Of a stretch of DNA of 64,000 nucleotides, positions 12,583 through 24,600 are shown piece by piece. Origin of the DNA: Paracentrotus lividus (lineage: Eukaryota; Echinodermata; Echinoidea; Camarodonta; Echinidae). The position numbers and the translations under genes were made by a program. The stretch covers positions 50,104,159 through 50,168,158 of the forward strand of contig CALNVZ010003433.1 in assembly GCA_940671915.1 (NCBI GenBank), read 5' to 3'. Numbering within the stretch: the stretch's first letter is position 1; every line of letters starts with the position of its first letter. A model generated the notes under the pieces. That model had not been told where the DNA came from and searched no databases. It saw only the letters and a list, made by a program, of their open reading frames with translations.

Positions 12583-12629
12583 TATACTCCAAGTCCTTAC
12601 TGATTCCTTATATGTTTTCTCTCATGCAG

Positions 12630-14012
12630 GTTCGATCAGACAATGATGAGAAGGGAGCGAGTGTGGATGAACTTCATAGGTTGTTGATGGCTCACAAATT
12701 CGACTATGTTCGCTTCGAGCAGAGCGATATGCACGGGTTGGCTAAGTGCAAACTGGTACCCATCAACCACTTCAAGAGCAAGATGAACAAAGGTATCAAT
12801 TTCTCCTTGAGTCACATGATCCGAGATCCGACAGGAACGAAGGTTGGTGGGACAGGATTATGGTACGAGAAGGGGATGGGAGATGCGGTAGGTCTACCTG
12901 ATCTCACGTCATTTCGAGTGTTGCCTTGGTGCGAGAGTGCTGCCCGGGTCATCGTTGACCTTAGTGAAGGTGGTGTTCCTCTGGACGCACATCCTCGTAA
13001 CATTGCTCGAAGGCAGATCGAAGAGTTGGACTCCATGGGACTCTCCATCTTGGCGGCGCATGAGTTTGAGTTTGTCGTGGAAGACGAGAAAAATCGACAG
13101 CCTATCTTTGAAGGAATGAACTGCGGCTACTTAATGAATATTGCGCGAGCAGAGTCGCTCGTTCAGCAGTTTGCTCGCGACTTACCTCAGATGGGGTTAA
13201 ACGTTGAGACGATAGAGAGCGAAGCAGGTGCGGGTCAGTTGGAGGTCACGTACCGACCAACAACAGGTCTCACGATCGGCGACAATGGATACACTCTGAA
13301 GACATCCGTCAAAGAGATTTGCCGAAAGCAAGGTTACCTCGCGTCTTTCCGTTCAAAACACTCCGAGAATTGCACCTCGTCTTCCCACTTTTGTCATTCC
13401 CTTTGGGACACTAGTAACACAACGTCTCTGCTCTATAACCCACATCATCCACAGAAGCTGTCCACACTAGGCCAGCATTGGTTAGCTGGACTCATCCACC
13501 ATGCTCCCGCAATAACACTCCTGATGTGCCCTACCGTCAACTGCATCAACCGTCTCGGTACCACCTTAGCGACTCCCAAAACGTCATCATGGGGTGTTGA
13601 CAACCGCTCCTGTGCCTTCCGACTAAGTCAACCACCGAAAGACGGTAACCCAGACTCCTTGTTTATTGAGAATCGGATGGGTGGGGCAGGGAGCAACCCT
13701 TACCTTACCATGGCCGCCACCATTGCTGCAGGTATCGATGGTATCCGCAAACAGATTCCTATTCCTGAACCAGTACAAGGCACGACGCCCTCTACGATAA
13801 CGTCATCATGCTCGGACACCAGTCAAAGCCTCCCGAGGACCATGGCAGAATGTTTAGATGCCTTCCGTTCTGATGAAGTCATTTGCGGTGCCATGGGAAC
13901 TGATTTTGTTCAGTGTTTTACCGCTCTGAAGGAGGATGAGATGAGATTACATCAGGAGGCCGAAGATATCGGTGATGAATCATGGCATTACTCTTTCGTA
14001 GAGCATATTTGA
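12630..14012 (+). CDS. LGSN: Lengsin-like glutamine synthetase homologue, 3' coding exon
   Basis: This is a 460-residue open exon of the type I glutamine-synthetase fold, closest from memory to lengsin. The N-terminal beta-grasp part has FEQSDMHGLAKCKLVP. The catalytic barrel has HEFEF (about residues 144-148), ESEAGAGQLEVTY (about 197), NRSCAF, and IENRMGGAGSNPYLTMAA near the end. The usual HxH motif is replaced by SSSHFCHSLWD, so the spacing at a metal/ATP-site histidine differs from true synthetases; lengsins are thought to have lost or changed enzyme activity. I start the exon at 12630 because CTCTCATGCAG precedes it and homology begins just after. The in-frame ATG at 12570 lies in a MITE. 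Upstream exons were not found. Stop is TGA at 14010-14012. Confidence 0.85.
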   Translation, partial: VRSDNDEKGASVDELHRLLMAHKFDYVRFEQSDMHGLAKCKLVPINHFKSKMNKGINFSLSHMIRDPTGTKVGGTGLWYEKGMGDAVGLPDLTSFRVLPWCESAARVIVDLSEGGVPLDAHPRNIARRQIEELDSMGLSILAAHEFEFVVEDEKNRQPIFEGMNCGYLMNIARAESLVQQFARDLPQMGLNVETIESEAGAGQLEVTYRPTTGLTIGDNGYTLKTSVKEICRKQGYLASFRSKHSENCTSSSHFCHSLWDTSNTTSLLYNPHHPQKLSTLGQHWLAGLIHHAPAITLLMCPTVNCINRLGTTLATPKTSSWGVDNRSCAFRLSQPPKDGNPDSLFIENRMGGAGSNPYLTMAATIAAGIDGIRKQIPIPEPVQGTTPSTITSSCSDTSQSLPRTMAECLDAFRSDEVICGAMGTDFVQCFTALKEDEMRLHQEAEDIGDESWHYSFVEHI

Positions 14013-14138
14013 GAACTAATAGCTAGCTCTTTAATCGCATCTATGATTTGTTAGACAGCCTGGGCAAACTTAATTAAGGGACCCTAACAGTCTGTTGATT
14101 GACTTTGGCGAGAGAACACGTGTAATTGTAACATCTAT

Positions 14139-14144
14139 AATAAA
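14139..14144 (+). terminator. Polyadenylation signal of the lengsin-like gene
   Basis: AATAAA lies 127 bp after the stop codon on the coding strand, a plausible 3' UTR length. Position and sequence are the only support. Confidence 0.55.
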
Positions 14145-14829
14145 TATCTCCCCTAAATTTGTGTACAAAGGTGGAAAATTGTGATATAAATGTTGTATGT
14201 CCCTTACAGTACTATGGCTGTGATAAAGGCCTGGAATTACGTTACGTCGAAATGATTCATATCGGAAACTCGAAATTCAAAATTCATTTTTCAAAAGGTA
14301 AAACATATTTTGTTGTAAATATTTTTTTGTGAATGTCCCGCGATATGTTTCCCTTATCCACCTTTTTTCAATTTACTCTGTTTTGGTAACAAACAAAAAG
14401 TAGATATTGTGAGACAGGTTGCGATCACTACAGACAGAAGCGTTGTGAGAGTGGTAAGGGGCATGGTCAGTGTTCGCATCTTTTAAATTAGGAGGGTTCG
14501 TTGAACCATATTTGCTGAGGGGGGGGGGGAGGCATTAGATTTTTCAAATTGTAAGACGGGTAGGAACTGTCGTAAAATGTTAAATGTCGGCAAAAGACGA
14601 TTAATCAAAAATTCAAACATGCTCATATTCGACAGTTCATTGGGGGAAAAACATTTAAATTCAAAATCATCATAGTTAACTATTAAGTTACATATAGGCC
14701 TAATTGCTTGTATTGTATGCAGGACGGTATAAATCCTTTTCGACCAAGAAATACAATAATATTATATCGCAATATTGGAGGGCATCATTGAATTACTTCG
14801 GCTTACAAAAGTTAACAGCGTCCTCATTC

Positions 14830-14873
<44 letters not shown>

Positions 14874-17169
14874 TTTCAGGAAAACTTGTGATGTGGGTAC
14901 GGTGTTCTATCAATTATATTTAAAAAAACAAACAAACCAGTTAGATAAAAATTGTCTGTTAAAAATGAACGATTGCCTTGTATATGCATGCATGTTTAAT
15001 GTCAATTTAGTTTAGGGCTCTATGAGTTAGGCCATCTAAATTTGTATTGGGAATCTTAGTGATTGATGTGTGCTCTCTTTCTCTCTCTCTCTCTCTGTCT
15101 TCATATTTTTTTTCTCTGTCTCTCTCTCTCTCTCTCCCACCTCTCTCTTTCTTTCTGTCTTTCTATTTCTCTCTCTCTCTCTGCTTCACCTTAATCTATT
15201 TCCCTCGCTTCCATCTCTCTTTATATTTTGTTTTTAATAGACCTACCCATTCTTCTGTTATCCATTTTTTAAAACAGTAAAACCTACTTTTCTGTTAACT
15301 TTACCTTATCATAAGGCCTAAAATTCGCAAGTTATGGCTGATGCCTATTTAGTACTATGCTTGGTTGAATAATATCTAATATTTGTTTTACTTATCATAA
15401 TTGTATCTATCGGTATTCACTTTATGATGCATTTGAGAAAAGCATTTAAAGGAGCCCTTCATTAAAGCTGCACACGTTTTTTTTGTTTTTGTTTTTTTTT
15501 TTTTTTTTTGGGGGGGGCTCTGATTATCTGATCAACTTTAACTTCATAAATAATTTATATTCTGTGAAATAAATTGTATATATTTAACAATGTGACGTAT
15601 ATTTTAGACATACATCTTTGAGTTGCTTCAACTTGTCATGATAACAAATTCTACATTGTCATAAATTCATAAATCGATATTTTCGACTCTTTGTTTTCTG
15701 AAAACGAAGTTAAAGGCCCATTTATCATTCATACTTATTGCTGGGATATATACTTTCGATTTTGTTACTGATCACATGTGCCTTCTTATTTCGTTATGAT
15801 ACCGAGTAACATAGTCCAAAAGCTTCTCGAAGAAGCATTTAATAAAATCGAAAAGGAACTCTACAAATAATCCTATGAAATATATGCAGTATAAACGTTT
15901 TACTTAAAGGAGAATTGTCCCTTTGTAGATAGTTGGCTTACTGTGGATGCAGAAAAATCAAATAAGCATATTAGTGAAGATTTGGTGAGAATTGGATAAA
16001 TGATAAGAAAGTTATGAGTATTTGAATATTGAGATCTCTGATGACATAGGAAATCTCTCATTGGCAACGCGGTCACCATTTGTGATGTCACAAAGGGAGA
16101 ATTCCCCATATGATGTGCACAAAAACTGTTCAAAATGTCCCTTTATTTGCTTTCTAATGATAAAACAGCTTTTCTTTTCATGATATATTATGACTTTCAT
16201 ATATTTACATGTCATCCCATAAAAAGATTCTTTCTTCTCCCTTTGGATTTGAGAAAAAAGAGGACTTTAGTACAATGTGTACAATAGGTGTGGGAAAGAT
16301 CTCCCTGAATTACATCACACATCATGGTCATATCTTATTCATATCTGTCTTATTCATTGCCTGATTTTTCTGAAACTTTTACCAATATGTTTTGGGGGTT
16401 TGTCTCCATTCACTGAAGCCAAATTTCTCTGAGGGGATATTTCCAATACTTAATTATAAAAATAGTCAATATACATCGTGTTATGTAATTATTCTGCATA
16501 CTTTGCGACTACCCAGAAAAAGCATATTCATGATATTGCCTCTCGGGAATTTCGCTTCATTTTCTTTGAATCTAGAAATAAATGTTTATAAGAAAAATTA
16601 TGTTTTAAAGATTGTTCTTGTTTGAAATGTATATCATCTGTGATCTCCTTGTATGTATAATTGTAATGATTTTCTATTTACCATTAATTTTTTAATTTTA
16701 TTTTTTAATTGATACAATTGAAAAAAATTGGCTGCGTCGATGATAACGAATAAAACAAATTTGCTACCCCTCACAGGTACCCTCACTTGCCCTAAGTATT
16801 GCAACATAGCTAACAATCATGCATTATTAAAAATGTATTTTAAAAGTCTTTTTATGTTACTATAAAAATGGCCAAAGAGTTTTTGTAAATTTTGAAAGAG
16901 GAGACTTGTCACTTGTCATTTGTTGGAGCAAGAGATGACCAAATAAGACCCGGTCATATCCAGAAGGGGAAAAAGAAGGAAAGAAGGAAAGAAAATGTCC
17001 TCAAAATAAAATATTGGGAGGTAGAGATTATCATTGAATAAATTTATTAAAACGTTTCATTTTTTTACCGAAAGCTGTTTCGTTAATACCTGAATGAATG
17101 AATGAAGGTCATAAAGGTAGCCCTCAAATGGCAGACAAAACAGTAATATCCAGAGAACGGTTGTTAGTA
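14145..17169. other. Intergenic, low-complexity rich
   Basis: It holds T homopolymers at about 14837-14870 and 15491-15509, a (CT)n-rich tract at 15072-15182, and otherwise AT-rich sequence. No reading frame with protein-like composition or splice sites was found. Confidence 0.55.
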
Positions 17170-19217
17170 GGACAACTACCCCTTAGAAAATTACCCCGAA
17201 CAACACCGTCCAAACACTCCCTCTAAAAACACCTTACCCTTGTTTTCGGGTGTATCAGGGCGGATCCAGCACTTCCCAATGGGGGTGGGGGGGGGCGGCG
17301 GAAAAAATTTTCATCAAAAATTTCCTCGATCAACAGCTTGGAGACCTAGGCTCGGGGGGGTGTTATAAGTCATTGTAAGTCTAAAGACAGAGAATTTTGA
17401 AAACCCGTTTATTTTCAAATTTCACGAACAAGCTAATGTATTTAATTTTTAAAATGCGAGCCAAAATTTGTTGATATTATAAACCTGAAAACAATGCATT
17501 TTGTTATTTTTTGTTGGTGCCTGCTTATTAAAGATAGCTTTATTTATCTAATTAAACAATGTGAGCCGAAAAAGGGCTATATCAACCCTAAAACAGCGTA
17601 TTTTAAGCGCATAATTTGCTACTCATGTACAACCAAGGCTCCTTGATAGAACTCATCTCATTGAACAATGCGAGCGCGAAGCGTGAGCCAAAAAAATTTG
17701 GCTATATCAACCTGAAAAAGTGCATTTTAAGCGCTTTTTGTGCTGCTCATATAAAAGATACTAAGCTCATTGAACAATATGAGCGCGAAGCGCGAGCCGC
17801 AAAATCATGGCTAAAAAGTCCTCAAAACAGTGCATTTTAAGCGCTTTTTGTGCTACTCATATCATAGATACTAATCTCAATGAACAATGCGAGCGCGAAG
17901 CGCGAGCCGATTTTTTTTTATATATCAACCCGAAAACATAGAATTTTTAGGTTGTTGTTTTTTTTTTGTTGCTAATTTTATAAAGAAGATACTTGTCTCG
18001 TTAAACAATGCGAGCGCGAAGCGGGAGCCGAAAAAAATTGGCTATATCAACCTGAAAACAATGCATTTTAAGCGATTTTTTGTGCTACGTTTATATATAT
18101 ATATACATGTATATATATATAAATTTATATATAAAGAAGATACTTACGTGTATCTCGTTAAACAATGCGAGCCGATTTTTTTTTTAAATATCAACCCGAA
18201 ACTTTTTTTTTATATATCAACCTGTCATAACATAGAATTTTAAGCGGTTTTTTTAGTGCAAAGCTTATTAAGCAGATGCTTATCTCATTCAACAATGCGA
18301 GCTGAAAATTTTGTGATACATCAATCTGTAAACAACGCATTTTAAGCGGTTTTTGTATTGATCATATAGAAAATACTTATCTCATTGAACAATACGGGTT
18401 TTGACATATCAACCCGAATCTTTTGCATTTTTATTTTGTGTGTGTGTGTGTGTGCTACGTTTATATTAAGAAGATACTTAAGTTATTAAACAATGCGAGC
18501 GCGAAGCGCGAGCCGAAATATTTATATATATTAAAGCGTGTTTTGTGCTATGCGCCCAAAGAGGTTAATAATCATTTTGGTAAACAAATTGAGTGCGTAG
18601 CATTGGCAAAATCTTTTTGACATATTAATCTGAAAACGAGTCAATATAGTGTTTTGTTATCCCAAAGAAAATTATCCATATCTTAATGACAAATAAATTT
18701 TGAGCGCTATGTGCTCAAAAACAGGATAAGCATATCTCATCAAATTGATAAGTCAAGCACTGACAAAGCACAAGCTGAAATATTGACTTAAAACTAATGG
18801 GACATTCTTAGTATCTTTTGTTTTGAGCGGGAGGGCGGGGGTTATAATCTTCATGACCAGGATAGGCCTACGTATAGGCTATCACTAAACAAAATAACCC
18901 GAGCGCAGAGCGAGAGCTGAGATTGGAAGCATGCTTTTGTAGTTCTCATGAACATGATTTAATCAGGTAATGCGAGCGAAAAACTACGACCTGGTTTTAT
19001 TTTCCTTTTATTTTCAGTACTTTTTTTACTTTTCATCTTCTTTCTCTCTCTTTTTTTCACCCTTTTCTCCTTCCCCTTTTTCTTTTCTTTTCTCTTCTTT
19101 TCTTCTCTTAACCCTTTTTTTTTGCGCCGCCAATAAGGGGGGGGGGGCTGAGGGGGCCTCGGGCCCCCTAGATCCGCCACTGTGCATGCTGTGTATTTGT
19201 CTAGGAGGTAGTTGTCC
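17170..19217. mobile_element. TA-flanked MITE split by a hAT-like insertion
   Basis: GGACAACTACCCC at the left is inverted at the right as GGTAGTTGTCC, with TA on both outer sides (17168-17169 and 19218-19219). Without the internal element (17256-19182) it would be only about 120 bp. A related uninterrupted copy lies at 57018-57153. Confidence 0.7.
17256..19182. mobile_element. hAT-like non-autonomous DNA transposon, copy B, with motif array
   Basis: The ends are CAGGGCGGATCCAG and, as the complement of the right, CAGTGGCGGATCTAG, each followed inward by G runs. The flanks are TGTAT (17251-17255) and TGCAT (19183-19187), a 5-bp duplication with one difference. The interior is an array of units of about 105-130 bp, each with GCGAGCGCGAAGCGCGAGCC (or a decayed form) followed by an A- or T-rich run, ATATCAACC, and a TTTTAAGCG word. 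Clear copies are near 17668, 17780, 17888, 18009 and 18497. The right quarter is T/C-rich. No transposase is present. Confidence 0.75.
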
Positions 19218-19584
19218 TAATACCCCAGAGAAGACAAAATCATGTCTGCCGTTGCCACGGAAAGGTTAGGTCCTGTATTGCAATCATGGCTGTTTAATGA
19301 AAATTTATTCAACAAAATAATCAATTTTTATTGATACAATAAAAATTGTCACATTTTTGTTATATTTGTAGATGATGACGACCTCTGATTTTGAAACGCA
19401 TCCTCCTTTAAATTACCGCAGCAAAAACAAACGAAAAAAAAAATCTCTTGGGTGATGGTTTTCATGTGCCATTGTAATTGTAACTTATGTCCATTATTCG
19501 TTTGCAATAGGTATAAACTAAGTTTTCGGAGAAATATGAAACATGTTTTGTGACACACTAACGATCCCAATCTCCAAATAGTTC

Positions 19585-19616
<32 letters not shown>

Positions 19617-20330
19617 GGGGGGGGGGGTTGTTCTTTTGCCCCCTCCCCCTTGTTTCGGAAATGACGGAGTCTTACCATTATGGTATACTCCGGCAGCGAA
19701 AGAAAGGGACAAGTTTCGTCTTTCATACTTTACAAAAAAAGAAGAAGACAATTCTAAGGCCATGACGGAAAAAAGACTTGTAATATTAAAAAAAAAAAAA
19801 AAAAAAAAGGTGGGGAAGCTCATAACCCTTTCACGGAATTCTTGGAGCTCTGTGGCCAAGCACACGAATCATTTTGAAAGAAGCTTGACTTATCCCCTGT
19901 GGTAGATTTTGGGGCAATATTGTAAATCAATGTATGGGTACATTATTATGCATTATGGTTTTGCATACAAGCATGAATAATTACAATCTGTCCGGAATTA
20001 ACAATCCAGTTCCAGGTATGGGCATTAGAATTTATGACACAAGTTATATATAAAGTCTATCAGTATAGTACACATAAATTGCATGTGAATACTAGTACAC
20101 AAATTTGGTTTACAACCCTGAATAACTGAATGAACAGATAGTATAAATGCATTGAACTGTGAATGTCGGTTAAATTCTGCAAATAAGCTCATGTGGTACT
20201 AGGCACACAACAAGTTCATATCACTGATAGCGTATTCGACCACAGGTTATTCGGGCTCAATATTATATACCGTTTGTTCTCATGATCGTATCATTTTGGA
20301 GAGGTCATCGAATGCTGATCGAGTAGCACG
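19218..20330. other. Intergenic sequence upstream of the ACSL first exon
   Basis: A T homopolymer followed by G (about 19585-19627) and an A homopolymer (about 19789-19808) are the only marked features. The ACSL promoter should lie within or beyond this stretch, but I see no convincing TATA box or CpG cluster. Confidence 0.4.
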
Positions 20331-20396
20331 ATGACATCGACACATCCTGCTATGTATCGTCCTGTCTCCTTGGATCTGCAGTCCATAGTGCTTGAG
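20331..20396 (+). CDS. ACSL: ACSL exon 1
   Basis: It encodes 22 residues, beginning [18 protein letters not shown], and ends in phase 0 at a consensus donor GTAAGC. It joins in frame to exon 2. The RPxxxDLQS pattern matches the segment just after the membrane anchor in vertebrate ACSL1/5. The 11.9-kb distance to exon 2 makes this the least certain exon. Confidence 0.7.
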
Positions 20397-21601
20397 GTAA
20401 GCCCGCTATGGATATAACTTAATTTAATTCATATGATATTCGTTCAATAGATCGGGAGAGAGACTAAAAAGCCATGATCTAACCTTTTATTTACATTTCC
20501 TCGAAATTCACGAGTACTATTCAAACGCGGATTCGGAAGGAGGAGAGTGGTGCAGAGGAGCAGACTGATAGACGAGTACACCAGTGCCAGTTCATTTCGC
20601 CCCGCAAAATAACGGGCGCACGTTCGTGTTTGAGATTGGTTTTTATATCCTTGTGTGTGTGTGTGTGGGGGGGGGGGTATCATGGTTGTGGTGTGTGGTG
20701 TGTGGTGTGTGTGTGGGTGGTGGTTGTGGGTGTTTGTGTGTTTGTGTGTGTGTGTGTGTTGTGTGTGGGTATGTGTAAGGGGTTGATGCTGGTTGGTTCA
20801 TTTTTATCTTGTTTTGTTTTGTTTTGTTAATGAGAGAGGGCGTCCGCGAGAGTGCAGACAATACCATAAAGGCCCGAATTCACAAACATGGTTTAGTTAG
20901 TCCATGGTGTAAATCAGGTGGTTTGTGAATACCAAAAATTAGACCATAGTCTAAATCCGTGGTTTAAACAATTGATTTAGACCATGGACTAACTAAACCA
21001 CGTTTGTGAATTCGGGCCAATGGGTTTGGAAGATAATTATTTGATCTTGGCATGACATAGAGAGTAACTGGAACACACGGGGGATCACTCAAAAGGGGGA
21101 AGTGCTATCCATAACCATGCGTGACCACACATCCCTGGAAATTTGCCTTCCACCCCCCCCCCCCGTGTAATTAAATAGTGATTTTTGCGCTTAAAAACAA
21201 CAGTATTTATTACAGTTTTTATTATTATCATTATCATTAAAATGAACCCAAAATGTTATATTGCTCGATGTAAAATTTGCGCCCCTATTCGACATCAGAT
21301 TTATAAAAAACAAAAAAACAAAACAAAACAACACTATTACGACCACCATACCATACCATAACATAACCAAACTGATATATTATGTGCATAAGACCGACAC
21401 TGCTATTTATGATTAAAGCATGACTGCATTCGAAAGCCTTGCATTGTATTGTATATAATTATTTATGCAGACAAAATCAAATATAAAAGTCGACAGATGA
21501 GGGGAAATGGAATTGTTTGGCAAGCGCAGGTTTGCGTTTTTATGTAGGCGCAGTTTGAAACTGGGGTCCAATGTCCATAAAGAATAAAGAAAAAGAAAGA
21601 G

Positions 21602-21653
<52 letters not shown>

Positions 21654-24600
21654 TGAGAGAGAAGGAAGGTGGAGGTGTAACGATTCAAAAACTCGAACAG
21701 AACGCATTATTTTATTTCATTCATGGTCATTCAGGCTTGAGTCTTATTTGGTTATGCCTGGGAAAAATATCCATAGATTATATTATATTTTTTATTCGTG
21801 AAATTAATATAATAGTGTGAGTGTGTGTTTATAGTCACGATAGTGCACATTTAAAGGGTTGCCGACATTGATATTAAAAGGACCCCTGTACGTTTGCCAC
21901 TGGTGTACTTAAGAAAAAAAACTGTGCTGCTTTTTTATTGTTTTATTGCGTTATAATGTTGTATAATTGTATTACTAGTATCTTGTATTCGTACTCCAAT
22001 CTACCATTTAAACCTATTACTGTCGGGTAATCGTCACCCCCCTCCCCAGACTCTCCCTGTTGCCAATTTGCACTATCTCTCTCTCTCTCTCTCTCTTTCT
22101 CACTCACTCACTCTCTCTCTCTCTATTTTATATATATCTCTTTCTGTCTCTCTCTCCCTCTCACCCTCTGCATTCAACCCCCACCGTTTTCTCTTCTTAT
22201 GAAGGATTACTCTCTCTTTCTCCCCCCCCCCAAAAAAAAAAAATCCCTGTCTCCCTCTCTCTATCTATATCTCTCCCTCTTTATATCCCACTATCTGTCT
22301 TATTTGTCTGTAAATCATATATTGTCTAACCCATTTTTTATTTTATTTTTTTATTTCGATCACACATCAGGACTTTTTAAGAAGAACATTTCAACGAGTA
22401 CCGATTGTCATCGTCACCGTGCAATAGTTATTTTGTATAGTCATCTCATTTTTCATTTATCATGATATTTTGTCATCTCTTGACTGGAAATGTTGAAGTG
22501 TATACAAGAAGAAAATATAAACTTAATCAAAACTGTTTCATTGTGGATTTTTATACTTTTTCATTATTTTATTTCGTAAATCAAAGCAGAGTAAAGATAC
22601 AATCTAAAAATGAGTCAATGGGGTAATATGCCTTTCCTGGTCAAATGATACCATACCAGAGGTATGGCGATAAATGAAACGAAATGGCATATGGTCCTAA
22701 TGTACACGGAATGTGATAATATCGACCCTTCTTCTAATCCATTTAACGTGATAAAAAGAAATGCAACAACCAGTCATAGAATTTGAAAGATATAATAACA
22801 ATAGTTCAGAAAGAAAAGATAATATAAATGTATACAAACAATAGCATGCTCCAACAAGAAAGCACAGATTGTAGATACTGTTAATATAGACATATCAAAC
22901 TTTAACTCACAAATATACATGTATCTATAGGTATCAGACGTACATATCCAAATCATTTTCTATTATCTAACGTGTACCTACATTTACCTAACTTATTTAC
23001 AGATATGAACAAACAATAACTTTTTAAGAGTATGTCAAATTTATTGTACTTTCCCTTTTTTGTAGGTTGTTATGTTGATGTTGATTTTTTATATATATTT
23101 CTTTTTTTTTTTTTTACATTGGATTCAAAATGTACATAATAATATAGTAAAATATCCTTTTCAAATTGCATTTTTTCATTAAGAGCTCCTTTTTGTTGTC
23201 GCACGAACTAAGGGGAAAAACAAACATTTACCCCCCCCTAAAATAAGAAGAAGATATAAATGATATTACCCAATACATATTATGCTTCGAATTTCCCAAG
23301 TTAGTCAGAGAAAAGCACTGCAATTGTCAAGTTGAATTGAATAATAATAGTAGTCAAAATATACACAGATTAAAAAAAAAAAAATACGGATACATCCTTT
23401 CCCTTGTTTGTAATCGACAACAAAGAAGAAAAATGCTGACAAATTCTTCTTAATTATTTTACAAGTTATAGTATCCACGTCATCGTATCATAATATTATA
23501 CAATATTTTATGATTATATTTGAAGAAAAAAAAAATCATGATTTAGAAAATAAGGAAATTTAATGAAGCCCTCCAGATCAATTTTATAGATCATGATCAC
23601 AAGGCTCTGCTCAATCATTATAGCCATAGATCCTATTTGTTTACATAGGTCAAGTGTGGCAAAAGTAGAAAATATAACATAAATGGGATTCAGCTTGAAC
23701 TTTGAATTCAACAGTTATGTCGACCACACCACCTCTACATTAGAACTCTGGACCTTGTGATCAACAGTTCGGTTCTTTCGATCATAGCATCTCTAAATTC
23801 CTCTAAAATTATACAATTTTTCGACATCAATGTGAGAGACGTAAAAGCGTCAACAACAAGAGGTGCAATCTGTGTATGTACAATATGTTCATTGCAATGT
23901 TAATATGATTTAGAATGCTCGTAATAACAAAATTATGTTAGATGATTAGGTGATTACCTGGGTTGAATGAGGAAAATATTAATGTCTTGTAAAAAAATAA
24001 TAATAATAATAAATAAATAAAAAAAAGAAAAAGTAATCGCTGTGGTTGGGATTCGAACGACATATGACATAATTCGCAATCGTTGAAATGAGGTAGACCT
24101 GGATATCACATCCTAATGGCAAATTGCTTTGACAGTATTCAATCATTGTAATTTTCTAGATCAACTTGACGTCTAGTGGATATCACCGTCACATTGCCAC
24201 TGTTACCTACATCAGTGACAACAGCTGCTGATCCTCCAGGTGAAACGGCGAGAAAAAGTTCTGAACAAGTATGGTGTTCTGCTTCAAAGAGGGTGTCCAG
24301 CAGGTGCCCTTCCGTCGTGAACCTTTGCAGCGTCCTGAGACCAGTCGAACTCTCCCAGAATACGTACAGGATTTTCTTGTTGTCGCATCCGATCGCAACT
24401 TCTTCCCAGTCAGGGCGAGTGAATGTTCGCAGGAGCTTTCCATTGAGACGGTCAATTATAGATACCTTCGATGAATAGTCAGTGATTACGATCAGGTCTG
24501 GACTGGATGGCGGACAGAGTGCAAGGTGCGTCGGTTTGAGATCGCCCGTTGAAATTGGTTTGGTGTTTGTCCCATTTGGCTGTATGGTACAAATCTGTTG

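Noticed and set aside
12570-12629. ATG at 12570 as the start of the lengsin-like protein
   Set aside because: It lies in the terminal repeat of a MITE, and a good splice acceptor ends at 12629 exactly where family similarity begins.
17640-18530. Regularly spaced GC-rich repeats resembling a CRISPR array
   Set aside because: Spacing is about 105-130 bp, the spacers are themselves similar AT-rich repeats, and the array lies inside a transposon in a spliced eukaryotic genome. It is a minisatellite-like array.
24035-24125. Functional minus-strand tRNA gene
   Set aside because: Only a T-arm-like segment is recognisable; no cloverleaf or box A could be traced, and a simple A/T tail suggests a SINE relic.
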